Origin: Dimorphilus gyrociliatus
Taxonomy: Eukaryota; Annelida; Polychaeta; Dinophilidae
Direction: 5' to 3'
DNA length: 64,000 nt
Assembly: GCA_904063045.1 (NCBI GenBank)
Contig: CAJFCJ010000009.1
Location: 352,942-416,941, forward strand
Below, one piece after another: positions 45,614 through 58,119 of this stretch (the stretch's first letter is position 1; each line of letters opens with the position of its first letter). The notes beneath the pieces were generated by a model, which did no database searches, had not been told where the DNA came from, and worked only from the letters and a program-made list of their open reading frames with translations. The position numbers and the translations under genes are program-made.

Positions 45614-48189
45614 ATGTGGTCAAGTGATGACGAATGGGTAAATGATGCCAATATACTGGATCCTGGAGGTAATAAGAAACTGTAGTCCAGATAACATTAA
45701 AACTAATTTCTGTAATCAACTAGATAACAGTATTGATACTACTATCCATAAGACAAAAGACAAAGAACTATGCTCCTCCAGTAACGATTGCGAAATCTCT
45801 GCATCAAATTTCACTGCAGGAGAACCTCAAAGTTATCCCATTAATTCAGCTCAAGAAAAAAAGACAAAGTTGGAAAGTGAGAGACAGAATGATAGTAGAT
45901 CCTCCACTGATATGAGAAATATCCATGTCGAAAAACCCATATCAAGAATGGCTTTAAATGATAATAAAGCTGGCATGCAAGGCTTGGATAAAGAAAAAAT
46001 AAATAAAATCATTCACGAAGCATCGAAAGGTAGGTTTGATGATGCTGTAGTGTGGATCGAAAAACTGTAATTATATGAACAATCTTAGGGTCTAAGTTTT
46101 ATCAAAATGAATTAAGAAAAGAGAAACAATTAGAAGAGAGAGTTAAAAGGCAAAGAGCTCAATTAAATAAGTTTACAGAAGAGCAGATTGAAGCCGCAAG
46201 GAAAAAAGTGAGTGGAATCAAAGGAAGGAAAGATTATAAATAAAGTTAATACAGTAATTTATTTTTCAATTAGGCCGACAAAGTTTTGGCCGAATTGGAA
46301 GCATTCAGGGACCTTTCTAGAATAATGGTCCATGTTGATATGGATATGTTTTATGCAGCAGTAGAAATGAGAGATGATCCTTCTCTTAGAGAAAAGGCAA
46401 TGGCTGTTGGAGGAAATTCGATGTTGGTATGTAGCTAAATTAACACTAATATCTTAGAAAATATGATTCTACTTCAGAGTACTTCCAACTATATTGCTCG
46501 CCGTTTTGGCGTAAGGGCAGGAATGCCTGGTTTCATTGCAAAAAAGCTGTGCCAAGACCTTACTATTATTCGGCCCCATTTCTTTAAATATAAAGCTGTT
46601 AGTAAACAAGTTCAAAAAGTGTTTGCAACTTATGATCCAAATTTTTCAATGATGAGTTTGGATGAAGGTTATTTAGATTTTACAAGTCATATGCAATGGA
46701 GACGTGAAAGTGAAGATTCAGAGAGAACTGTACCTGTTGTTTGGAGGAGTGAAGAAATGTGTTTTTGCGAAAAGTATTGTCCTAAATATGTATACGACGA
46801 AAATCAAGGTCAGGAAGAAATCCCAGAGAAAAATGAGGATATCTCATCCAGTCCTGATTTATTTGATGAGGATGATAGTAATGAGGAAAATATAAAAGCT
46901 AGTGGAGAAAATTTACCAGATTTTTGTGAAAATTGTGAAAAAAGAATTTTCAAAACAGCACCATTTGATGCAGTTCTTTTTGGGCTGGATATAAATGAAG
47001 CAGTCAAGGAAATGCGCTTTCGTATTGAACAATCAACACATTTAACTGCCAGTGCGGGTAAAAACTTTTGTATATATTCGCTTGTTATCAGAAATAGCTA
47101 TGATAACGTCTCCTCTGTAGGTATCGCTCCAAATACTCTGTTGTCTAAAGTGTGTTCAGACATGAACAAGCCGAATGGTCAATATCGAGTACTTCCAACC
47201 AGGGAGGACGTAATCAATTTTATCGATGAACTACCAATACGAAAGGTAAATAATATTATGTTTGTTTATCAACGACATCGAATAAATTATTTAACTCTCA
47301 GATTAGTGGAATTGGTAAAGTTTGTGAAAAAATGCTATCAGGAATGGAAATTAAATACTGCCAAGATTTGTTCAAAAAACGAGGAGAATTACAATTAATA
47401 TCGTCTGACATTTCATTTCGTTATTACATGAAAATCTCCTTAGGAATAGGTTCTACTTTTGTTAGCAGGTTTCTATTCAAAACTAGAATAGAACTATTAT
47501 TATTTATTATAAGATATTTAATTCAAAAGTATTTTCTTTATAGCCATGGAGAAAGAAAGAGTATGAGTGTAGAAAGAACTTTTAGAGAAATGACTGATAG
47601 AGATGAAATGTATAAGAAATGTTTAGATTTGTGTAATGAACTTGGAGGAGACTTAAAAAGACATAACTTAGTGGTTTAGTATTCTAGTTTCAAAATAATA
47701 TTTAAATGATTAACTTGTATGCTGCAGGGTAAAACGATTACTCTCAAGATAAAGAAGTCTGATTTTTCTGTTAAAACAAAGGCTCAAACAATAGCGAATT
47801 TTACGGATGATTATGAACTAATTTTCAAAACTGCTTATGATTTATTAGAAACTGAAATAATGAATTCTAAATTGCTGAAACTTAGACTTATGGGTGTGCG
47901 AATGTCAACTTTACAAGAAAGTAGCAAAATAACCAGTAAACAGAACGATATTAAGGGATTTTTAACAAATATGAAAAAGAAAGTTGCGAAACGAAGTGCA
48001 GAAAAACCAGATCTTATTAAGAAGGGACTAAAGCGAGATGCTGAAAAACGAGAAACTATCAACATCAAAAGAAGGGCCTCAAATAATTTAAAAGATATGT
48101 TTGCTAAGATAAAAGAGACTAGAAAAGTTGAGGCCGATGATGAAGATGATATTATAGTTGTCTATGAGAAAATAACTGATAAAAAATAG
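45614..48189 (+). CDS. POLK: DNA polymerase kappa (Y-family, DinB)
   Basis: 697-residue translesion DNA polymerase that extends past bulky N2-guanine adducts in the nucleus. Exons: 45614-45668, 45724-46029, 46089-46207, 46274-46426, 46478-47057, 47121-47245, 47302-47468, 47544-47670, 47728-48189. The start [13 protein letters not shown] is joined in frame over a 55-base intron. Features are the N-clasp [20 protein letters not shown], the palm [14 protein letters not shown], the catalytic [20 protein letters not shown], and [17 protein letters not shown]-like QNDIKGFL lies near residue 617. The two C-terminal UBZ zinc fingers of vertebrate POLK (870 residues) are missing; the protein ends in a Lys-rich tail. 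A cysteine cluster (CFCEKYC and FCENCEK) lies in an insertion between palm and fingers. Confidence 0.95.
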
Positions 48190-48477
48190 AATATTTTATT
48201 CGAAAATCTAATATTCTTCCATGAGATTTTTTTCTATTATATCTACTTTTATAGGTAAAGAGTTTCAAATATCGAAACATTGAGTATATATATATATATA
48301 TATATATAGATTTTCTACTTTTTCTACGATATTGATCATTTTAAAGGTCATTTCTTTTTATGAAATTTTTTAAAGCAAGAAATAAAGAATTTATTTAAAA
48401 TTTCTTTTAAATAGCTTTTTTAGTGTAGAAATGAAAAATAAATGAAAAAAAAGAAGCATAACCGAACAATTATATTC
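48190..48477. other. Convergent 3' ends of POLK and ERMP1
   Basis: 288 bases with a TA tract at about 48283-48308 and no gene. Confidence 0.6.
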
Positions 48478-51400
48478 TTAAAAGTTGTACAAATGTTGGT
48501 CAGATGAGACAATTATTGGTGAGATAGTGTCTGGTAGACTCTTACTGAATTCTTGTAGTAATTTTGACCAATTATTTTTACCTTGGACATGATGACCTGT
48601 TACTCCAATTTTTATATAGTTTTTCGTTGTTTTTGTAATGCCTTTGAATTCGCACCAGAATTCTGTTGGTGTTTTAGGCCTGGTTCCGTATACATAAAAG
48701 ATAAAATAATTTTTGAATCCACCAGATACTAATGCTGGTTTTCCTATTCTATTTGATAAAGACCAAGCCGTAAGTTCAACATCTTTATCTGGTCTGATCG
48801 ATATTACACGTCTTTCTGGGCCTGAAAGAATGTGAATTTTTTCATAAAATCTATTTTATATCTAAATTTTATACCATCTAATTTAAAATAGACTCGAACT
48901 CCTGTCTCTGTTTCAATTCTTTTAACTTCCTCTAAATGAACTGCAGGTTCAATATTTGGTGAATCTCCAGGAATCCAGTATGAATGCTTTATCATGCGGG
49001 TAATTGGAAAATAAAAAGGTTGACCACAATAAGGCTCCTCAACTTTGCATGTTTGATGAGTGGCTTTGGCAACCATTGGATTCTTTTCTATCTGTTGAAT
49101 TCCATAATAATCGAAAGAAGAAATCCACAGTCCTGAATGAATTTTATTGAGAGAGTTTCCTTTACGTTCGGTTACAGCGGCATGCTATTTTTCACAAGAT
49201 AAACCTATAAGTTTGTTCACAAAGCTATTTTAAGATTATAAATTTTTACCTGGACTATGAGTCTTTGGGTGGATGGACTATTTTTGTTTGCTGAGTACGG
49301 AAAACCCATATTTGTAAAAAACACAAGGAGCAAACCTAATACAAGTAATCCGGCCAAGAGTAGCATCAATTTCTTAACACATTTGGTTACGTAGACTAAT
49401 GACATCTGTAATGATTATCATACAAATATTGTATATACGTAATTAATAAGAAAGATTTAAAGCTTTATCTACTTGGAAACATAGGCAGAAATAAGATAGG
49501 ATGGTAGTTAAGACTGCTATAACGTAGTCTGGAGGAATTCCATTACCAGTTCTACCAAATAGTGGTACAAAAAAGGCGTAAATATTATAAATGAAGTAAA
49601 TTCCAACGGATAGGGGAATGCTTATTGACAAAATATGTAAGAAACATCTTAATTTCAGAACGTGCAGGCTTTTTTCTGAAATTAAAAAGTTTTAAGCGAT
49701 ATAAACTCTACTTGAAAAAATTAAACTAGTATTACCCGCCGATAACAATGAACTTCCGTGGACCTTGATTAAAATCGGTGGTAACACAGTAAGAAAGAGC
49801 AGAACAGCAGAGTCTATCCTAAAAAAAAAGGAGAGATCGGGTTTTTTATTTGAATCGAAAGTACAAAATGTTACTTACTTAAATAGTGTTGCAACAAATA
49901 AAAGAATTGTGAAGATAAAAATAGTGCTTTCGAACACAATCTCCTCTATATCCATGGAATTATTCTTCAATTGGAAAAAAAGTATGAATATTAAAAGCAT
50001 ATAGTATACACTTATTAATTAAATATTCTAACTTACTTTGGTCTCTAATTTTCCTTTAAAGAAATTATGAACAGCAATCATTGACAGAAACGATGGCGCG
50101 ACGTATAACGCTAATAAAAATATATTTGCATATACTTTCGTTCACGATTTGGTAAATATAATAAATACTTACGGAATAGAAGCCAGGTATTTGTATACCA
50201 AGAAAGAACTTTATTAAATTTAGTTAGTAGGAATGCCACAGAGAAGGAGAGGAGAAGTGATGCAAAAAGAGCTATAATTTGTGCAAGTAAACCGACTAAG
50301 AAGGCTTTAATATACTCTGACCGTCCAACTCCCCCTGTTTTAATAAAAGTCATTAGTATTAATATAAAACCATTGCCGTATTATTCACTTTTTGAAAAAC
50401 CAAAAATTCTATTTATCACTTCCAAAAGAACAATTGCACAAGCGGTGCAGTTTAAAACGAGACCATAAGAAGAAGGATAAACAATCATAAAATATCCGTA
50501 GAAATCAAAAAACACAAAAGGATCCTTCTTAAATTCCGACGGTTTTGATAGATACGATGAGTTCGCAATGGCTTTTACAACAGCCAGCAAGTTTTCACCT
50601 GTGTAACATATCATCATATTGTACTTGAAAAATATTATATTTTAAACTAATTACCTCCTCGTTGAATACATCCCGTTGGAATTCGACTTGGATCATCGAA
50701 AATGGTATGATAGACATAGCCGTTATGAATATATGCGATATCCAATCCTATTTATTATAGATACATTTTAAATAACTATTTCACTGATGTAAATATAAAA
50801 CAACTACCGGATAATCCTCCATGATCTCTAAATATTCGAAAATCAGTGTCAGAGGGGATGATTCCCGATTGAAAGAGTTCTTGTCCAAATACGGCAGCAA
50901 ATGGGTGAGGAGCACTTTTAGCATAAGTATCTAAGAGCCAGGGAGTTCCAGGGCCGGCTTGAAACAATAGTTCTCTACCTCCAGCTCCAGCTGCTTCCAA
51001 ATTAACAAAAGCTCTAATAGTTTTTGCCCAAGGATGTTGAGTTATGAAACCATGGCTTGCTTGGAGGATGGTCTCTTCTGCGCCATTGAACAGAAAAATG
51101 ATTCCGTGATTCAAATTTTCTGGAGATTTACTAAGGATTCTCAAAACTTCGAGCATAAGCGCACAAGACACCACGTCGTCACTGGCACCAGGAGCCCCGA
51201 TTTGCGAGTCATAATGGCAATTTACTAATAAATCATGATTCGTACCAGATTTTGGCCTCAATCTGACTGCTATATTGTTAACATTTTCGTATAATTGTCC
51301 AAAAGAGGCACCAAGAGCATCCAATGTGTAAGAGCCAGAACTTCTCTCGGATATAATTTCGAATGTATGAGAGTTTGCCGATCCTTCGCGATATTTTCTC

Positions 51401-51732
51401 AGAGTTGACAACAAATACTCAACCGTTGTTACTTCATTTTCAACACTACCAACCGTTCGTACTCCAATATCAGTGATATTGACTAGATGGCTTCTCGCAA
51501 TTTCCTCAATAAACTCACCATCGCTTGATTTGTCAATTGTTTTGGGTTCAGGAAAGACAAAGTTGCGCGAATGAGCAAATAGAAGAAAGGCCAAGTTTAA
51601 AAGAATGATAATTAACCAAATTTTCATACCAATTTGATTATCTAATTTTTTTAACTTTGTTGAACCATTCTTCCTACTATCGCGGGTCTTAGCTTGCATA
51701 GGCTTTTCATTACTTCGCTTGCGAACCTCCAT
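48478..51732 (-). CDS. ERMP1: Endoplasmic reticulum metallopeptidase 1 (M28)
   Basis: 877-residue ER membrane zinc peptidase (human: 904). Exons: 51732-50808, 50747-50655, 50598-50401, 50334-50173, 50110-50037, 49964-49879, 49818-49736, 49675-49473, 49405-49250, 49184-48875, 48821-48478. A signal anchor ([17 protein letters not shown]) comes first. The M28 catalytic domain follows, with zinc and catalytic residues in [30 protein letters not shown] and GYVYHT. After that come several membrane segments encoded by the small middle exons and a C-terminal lumenal domain. It has been linked to redox and secretory functions of the ER in vertebrates; the substrate is not known from sequence. Confidence 0.93.
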
Positions 51733-52243
51733 TATGCAAGACTTTTTGGATTATAGACGATTTTTTAGATGTTTGTTTGTATTTGGTAGGAAGCTACCCG
51801 GCGCATTTAGGAATACGAAGACGAAATCGTAAAATATAGGTTGATCAGTAAATATTTTTGAAAAATAATGAAAAGATAATTGGTTTATATTGGTTTTATC
51901 ACATCCCAATCAAGATAAATAATTGCAAGATATTCTATTATTTTCAAGCTGAGAACCGGTCATTACATTTATGGAACCGGTTAGTCCAGTGTTCTTTTTC
52001 TTAATGATTTTTCCATTTATAAAAAAATTTCCCTATTAAATTTACAAAAGCAAATATTTAAATACTTTTTAATTCATAAATAATTCCTAAAATTGACAAA
52101 AATAATAATAATAATATTAGCTTCGTTGTTTTGTTAATACTCATAAACTAATTCAGCATTCTTCATTAATTACAAAATATACAAATTTATAATAACAATA
52201 ATATTAAAAAGTAAATCATTTCGTTTTTCCAATAGACAATAAA
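51733..52243. other. Spacer between MPDU1 and ERMP1
   Basis: 511 AT-rich bases containing the ERMP1 5' flank and the MPDU1 3' UTR. No gene is seen. Confidence 0.55.
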
Positions 52244-52755
52244 TCAGTCTTTACGAGATTTTACTTTAGCCGTCTTAGAATAATAAACAACTTGAAAACA
52301 TAGTATAAAGTTCAGAAGTGAAACACTACTGTATATAGAAATCTTCAGCACATCCCCAGTTTCAATTAAATTTGTATACAGTCTTCCAGTAGTACGAAAA
52401 GTCTGTAGAAGGACTGTTAAAAGGGATAATTGTCCGCAATCTGAGTTTTTGAAATTAGCATAAATCTGAACTATCTGCAAAGAGGAGAACAGTTGTTCAT
52501 ATAGATAAATCATTATAAAAATGTATGCTGCATAATTACTTTTGAAAAAGCCACAATTGGAGTAGATAGCACTTGTAGTGTTTGATGAAATATCAATGGT
52601 ACAAATGGAGATAATAATATCAATGACATCGAAAATACAAAGATGATAAGAAAAGGTATATAAGCTCTCCTATTCGTGTAATATAGAAACAGGCAGTTTA
52701 TTATTAAGGCTTGTATACCCAGGCAGATACTTTCACCCCATACACTAAAAGGAGG

Positions 52756-52787
<32 letters not shown>

Positions 52788-53433
52788 AGAGGAATAGGTT
52801 AGTATATATATATATAAACTTTTGACAAAAAGTCTTACCTTATTGGATAATTTTTTACGTACGAATAGCTAATATTCCAGCAAGTTGTTATTAAAGCGAG
52901 GAAAACATAAAGAAATTGTATCCCCTGAACGCTTTTGACCTTCCATATTTTAAAAACTTGAGGAAGTTTTGCTTTAAAATAGAAATATTTTACATTTTAA
53001 TTGAATAAGTTACATATGTAAATATTCTATGAGATTCTTACCAAACAATGAAGTAGCTAGAATGACAGAATAGCCAATCAATTTACTAGTAAGAAGCTTT
53101 AAGCAATCTTCTGTTAAATTTGAACAGATTACTTTTGTAAGTAGGTTAAAAACACTCTTATAAATGTTTATAACTTCAACATGGGATTCTTGAGATTATT
53201 TACGAAAAATTTATTACATATAAGACCTGTATGTAATTATATTACATAAGAAGATATTTGTGGGCCTACATCGCTAAAATATATCGATATTTGTCCTTAA
53301 TTTACCTTATAGCATTTTTAAATGGTATTACATACAGCAAGGTTTTAATGATAGGTTTACCGTTAAAAATTTCTTTCTGATTTATAAGTAGATCGTAGCA
53401 TTTTGGTGATAAGAGAAGGAAATTCTCCGACAT
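52244..53433 (-). CDS. MPDU1: Mannose-P-dolichol utilization defect 1 protein
   Basis: 236-residue PQ-loop membrane protein of the ER (human: 247), required for use of dolichol-phosphate mannose and glucose in N-glycan and GPI assembly. Exons: 53433-53361, 53110-53042, 52971-52839, 52744-52540, 52474-52244. Recognised by LLSPKCYDLLINQ near the start, the PQ-loop stretch LFAKLPQVFKIWKVKSVQGI, VWGESIC, LLSPFVPL, and the second PQ-like stretch DCGQLSLLT with RLYTNLIETGD. It ends in a basic tail (KVKSRKD). About seven hydrophobic segments fit the family topology. The exons are short, so no single long ORF represents it. Confidence 0.93.
52750..52780. repeat. (GA)n microsatellite in an MPDU1 intron
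   Basis: About 14 GA units inside the short intron between MPDU1 exons 3 and 4. It makes up a third of the intron and sits six bases upstream of the acceptor on the sense strand, where it reads as a CT-rich tract. Confidence 0.9.
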
Positions 53434-55128
53434 TGCTTAGTGTCTGCTATAAGGCTAGTGAATACGGCCATATCTTTGAGAGATTGATAAGTTATTGTTA
53501 AAATTTATTCCGACAGATGCCACTTTGCTTTTTTTTCTACGTGTTATTGGTCCATACATCCTCTATTGTCCTTATTTTACACGTAATGTTGCCCGGATTG
53601 TGACTGATTTATTTTCAATAAAAGGAAAGATAAAGGACAACTTGCGCAATCTTTAAATTTGACACCTATATTGATTAGTTTATGCTAATTCAAGGGCATT
53701 TCAACAAAAGAACATTAATTTATCGAATAAACATTCAATTTTTTTTCAAATATCATAAAAAGCTAAGGTGTGTAAAATTTGAAAAAAACTCAGCAACTAG
53801 CGTAGCAATCATAACCAGTTTTCAGAACATATTTAACCAAATTGGAATATTTCGTGCCCACGTACTTTAGGAGTATACATAGGCCGTTGCAGGAAGAACA
53901 TCAAAGATATCCTTTCTTCAGCCGTATGATTATTAACCAGGTAATTAATTAATAGCAATTCCACTCATCTCTTATTCTTTTTACATTAAAGATTATATAT
54001 AATGTCTATATATTTATATCTATATATTCTACATTGAAAGACAATTATTCTAAACTTTTCCATGCATCAATGTCGTTGATATATGGAATCACGAATAATT
54101 AAACATTTTTTTACTTTCCCATTATTTAATTAATTTTATTTTATTTGAAAAAATTTGAAGAAAACATCTTCTCTTTCCAATAATCGAATATAAAATTGGT
54201 TGATTTTTAAGGTAAAGTAATTGTATTTGTATCTTAACCGCCTGAATTTCTTATACACGTTGTGACCTTACGTTTAAAAGGTTAGATAAATGCAAAAAAA
54301 TTAAATTAACTTCTATTTTACTTAAAACCAAACAATGTTCTGTATTATTTCAACACTTTTGTACTAGTTTTAACCGATTACAACATAATTAATCTGGGAA
54401 AACTGTCTGTCCTCAACGAACACACTGTGTCCGCGCTTCGATCAATGAAAGTGAATAGTTAGCAATTTCTTTTCAAATAAAAATTAATACTATATTCAGT
54501 ATTAGACTCTATTAGGTAAGAATAATTTTCATCAAGGTTATGGAATAGTGGCTTGAATATGAATATTAGGCAATCTTTTTTATGATTTATCATGAGTAAA
54601 TATAACTATCGTAATGTTAGACTACTTTTTTTTGCAAATACTTGTAGAAAAAAATTTAACTTGTCTGATTTTAAGGCTAAAATAAAAAAAGATACTTCAA
54701 ACTTTTCTTTGAGAAATGCTAAGCAGACAACATTTGATATGAACAAGTTTTTTAAATTATGACATGGAAGCTTTTTCTAGCCATTTATAATTAAAAGATG
54801 AAAGTATTCTTATCCTCACAGTATTATCAAAGGATACTTTAATGATTTATTGATTTTCCCTAATAGTTACAGATGCGACCATATGACTATCCTAGTTATC
54901 ATGAGGGGTTTTCCTTTCACCACTCTTCTTAAATGATTAATTTTATTTTCTTTTTTATAGACGCCTAATATTATTCTCATAGTAATTCTAATAAGTGTTT
55001 AATCTGTTTCTAGTTGTTGTATGTTAAGTTAAAAGTTGTCTTCTAAAACGAATCCTTGTGGGTTCGTCAATATTCTTTGGGGTTATAAAGGCGGTTGTTT
55101 TCAGGTGCGCAAATTCGCTTCAAACGTC
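53434..55128. other. Intergenic region between MPDU1 and GUK1
   Basis: 1.7 kb between divergent genes. An acceptor (TTTTCAG) at 55103 implies a GUK1 leader exon and intron here. No other gene is supported. Confidence 0.5.
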
Positions 55129-56656
55129 ATGGCAAGCATAAGGCCTGTTGTTCTTAGCGGTCCAAGTGGCAGTGGGAAAAGTACATTGTTGAAAAAACTT
55201 ATGGAAGAATATCCTAAATGTTTTGCTTTCAGGTAAGAAATGAGAAAAATAAACGCTTATTTATTCGTGACAATCATAGTGTCCTACCTGTATTTTTGTA
55301 CACTCCATAGCTGAAAAATAATTCTATTATTTGTAGTATTTATGATTAAAAAGCCTTTGTAGACAAGTTAGGTATTGTATTCTTGCATTAAAAAAAAAGT
55401 GCTTAAAAAATATGCTATTTAGGAGAAACTTTTCTAAATAACAACGTGAGGTGTGTAATTGTTAATTGAGATACTGTTTATAATTTGTATTTGACTTGTA
55501 TGTAATAGTGAAATTTTAATTGTCTGTTTCAGCGTCTCACACACAACTCGAGATCCCCGTCCAGGAGAAAAGCATGGAACTCATTATTATTACGTTTCAA
55601 GGGAAGAAATGACTAAAATGATATCGAATAATGAATTCGTTGAACACGCTGAATTTTCCAATAATTTATATGGAACAAGTAAGATGGCTATTGAAAAAGT
55701 TCAAGCTTCTGGCAGAATATGTATGCTGGACATAGATATGCAGGTAATTTCAGAAAACGTTTCATATCAATTTCTTTCATTTTTCAAAATTTTTTTCAAT
55801 CAAGGGTGTTAAAAATATCAAAAAAACCGACTTGAATCCACTGTGCATATTCATTCAACCTCCTAGTTTAGAAAAACTAGAACAAAGATTGAGGGATCGA
55901 AAGACAGGTGATTTATAAATTAAATATATTAGCTTTGCGCTCATTGATTGACTCTTTTGGTAATCTTCTAGACACTGAAGAAGCTATCCAACGTAGACTT
56001 AAAATAGCGAATGGAGAGATGGAATATTCAAAAACCCAAGGAGCCTACGATCATATCGTTATCAACGATGAGTTGGAAATAAGCTACCAAAAGTTGAAAG
56101 GGCTGTTGATAAAGGTGAGTTCAATTTGTTTCAATTTGGAATAGTTTAAATAGCTAGAAATCTTCATTTAGTATATAGAACAAGTACAGTGAACAGGTTG
56201 GTTTAAAGCAAGTTTTTTTCATTTATATTTCACTCTTGCACTGACGAAAAACAATGGAATTGCATGAAAAACATAATTGTTTAAGAGAAAAGGCCTTTAT
56301 AAGATATAGTTCGTATGACAAATCACACCTTAAAACTGCCTTTAGACTTAAGCGGCTGGTTATTTTTGGCAGCATAAATCAATATTCAGCGCTTTTAAGC
56401 TATACATTCTATAGTAATTACCTTTCTAATAGCTCGTGTCTTAATCTTTACAGGTATATGTGGCTAATGTAAAGCGACGAATGATAATTTTTCTAAATAT
56501 CTAGCATCCTTTTTTCAACTGAATGTCTTGTAGTAGCATATTATATAGTGTTTAGATGTTACTTTTCTATTGACTGTTTAAAGTTAAACATTTTATATTT
56601 AATTGCAGGATATTGATATTGTCTTGAAGAACCAATACAAATCTTTCCAAGACTAA
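55129..56656 (+). CDS. GUK1: Guanylate kinase
   Basis: 202-residue cytosolic enzyme that phosphorylates GMP to GDP with ATP (human: 197). Exons: 55129-55232, 55533-55743, 55805-55907, 55972-56114, 56609-56656. The P-loop is GPSGSGKST (residues about 11-19). GMP-binding residues are in [22 protein letters not shown] and [16 protein letters not shown]. The lid region has ERL-type EQRLRDRK and the adenine-binding stretch is [10 protein letters not shown]. The start [11 protein letters not shown] is chosen because family members begin close to the P-loop strand. The frame is open upstream to the acceptor (VRKFASNV), which would be the 5' UTR or an alternative longer N-terminus. Confidence 0.95.
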
Positions 56657-57163
56657 ACGTCAAGAAATTAGAAAATAAGCTTCACTTAAGTTTTAATGTT
56701 TGTCTGTATTTGCACAAAATGTATCTTATAAGTATGTCTCCTGATACATTATCTCTTTCTCTTTTATGAGACCAAATATTAATTATTCTGAAAATATATC
56801 TGCTAACTGTTAGGGTAGAATACTGAAGGGAAGTAAAAGTATTTATTCCGGAAAATATTAGTATCTGTATATCTGTACGTGAAATGTATTTTAACTTTTC
56901 TTTTCTCAATCTATGTCTTAAAGTTTACTGTAACGAGATAGTGAACCCTTCCATCACACGATTTTCATTATTATTTTGTTTTTATTTCGCTTCTTTCTCT
57001 ACAAAAGAAAACTTGTAATTATTATCTTGACTTTTGTTCTACTATAAAACTGTTAAAATTTCATAAAGCTTGTGTATTTCAGTGTCCAAGATATGAAAAA
57101 TTTAAAATAAACCCGACTATGATTTATTAAAGCGAAGCTATGAAAGGTGAAAGTAAGAGCAAA
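56657..57163. other. Convergent 3' flanks of GUK1 and coiled-coil gene
   Basis: 507 AT-rich bases with no gene seen. Confidence 0.6.
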
Positions 57164-57723
57164 TTAGTCCAAGCTTTCAGAATTCATTGTTTCCCCGTTA
57201 ACAACCGCTCTTTGCCAATCGTTCATTAAATCGCGAAATTTTCTCTTATAATCCTTTTCAATTATTTCGTTCTTTGTTGATCTTGATTCGGAAGAAACTC
57301 TACAAGTATTCGTTGAAATTTTTGGTTTAATTGCTTGTCTCTCCCAATTCTGGACCAAATTGACAAAGCTAGCGGATCTGACAAGAGGTTTTTCTTCTGC
57401 TTGCGTATTCGAAAGAAAGTCTTTCTCCAACGGTCTAGTTGCAATAGTTCGCTTGTCGGTAGAAGCTAGAAGGCTGTTTAGCAAAGTGTTTTTATTATAT
57501 TATCAAAATATTATTTCGCTTCTTACCCATCGTAAGTCTGAACCCCAACTGACTTTCCAAATCTAATATTCATATTAACTTGTATGCGCTTTGATCGAGG
57601 TCTGGCCCTTACCGACTTTCTCCGCAGTAATTCTACATATTGGAAGCATTCTTGGCGAAGAGTTTCGCATTCAATAGATTTCTCTGCATAAGCACGACGA
57701 AGAACATCCACTTCGTCATCCAT
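57164..57723 (-). CDS. Small coiled-coil protein of unknown function
   Basis: 168-residue protein in two exons (57723-57527 and 57473-57164). It begins MDDEVDVLRRAYAEKSIECE with heptad-like Leu/Ile spacing through residue 35, which suggests a short coiled coil. A basic Arg-rich stretch (RRKSVRARPRSKR) comes next, then a polar Ser/Lys-rich C-terminal half with SFVNLVQNWERQ and KFRDLMNDWQRA, two related short Trp-containing segments. No signal peptide or enzyme motif. I do not recognise the family. Confidence 0.7.
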
Positions 57724-58119
57724 TAGATCGAATGTCGATGATCCAACAACAAAGCCAAACTTGTTAGAAATTTTTCATTGATAAGACATGAATGAAGGTA
57801 GGTAAAGCATGTTAAATCGATAATTCTTTACCTACCATAAAAAGTAACCTTGGGAAGAAGTTGTATTTTACAAATATTATATATCATTCACTATAAAGGC
57901 GGGAAAATATGCAAAATATAAAATGAATATTTATTAAATTGATTAAAAGATAAATGTATTAAAATTGTAAAAAAACGAAGTATAAAATTATGAAATTCGA
58001 ACAACAATTATAAACAAACATATCTAGAGAATGATTTCAATTAAAAAAGAATTAAAAGACTTTTGCAGTTTTTTGCAAAGGTTGAATATTTTGTTCATTT
58101 TCACTTTCTCTTTGACTTA
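57724..58119. other. Spacer upstream of the coiled-coil gene
   Basis: 396 bases with no gene. It holds the promoter of the coiled-coil gene and the 3' UTR of the ASB-type gene. Confidence 0.55.

Noticed and set aside
45642-45723. POLK start at the [10 protein letters not shown] reading frame
   Set aside because: A start at 45614 with a 55-base intron (45669-45723) gives the acidic start MWSSDDEW and keeps the downstream frame; the other version reads through an intron.
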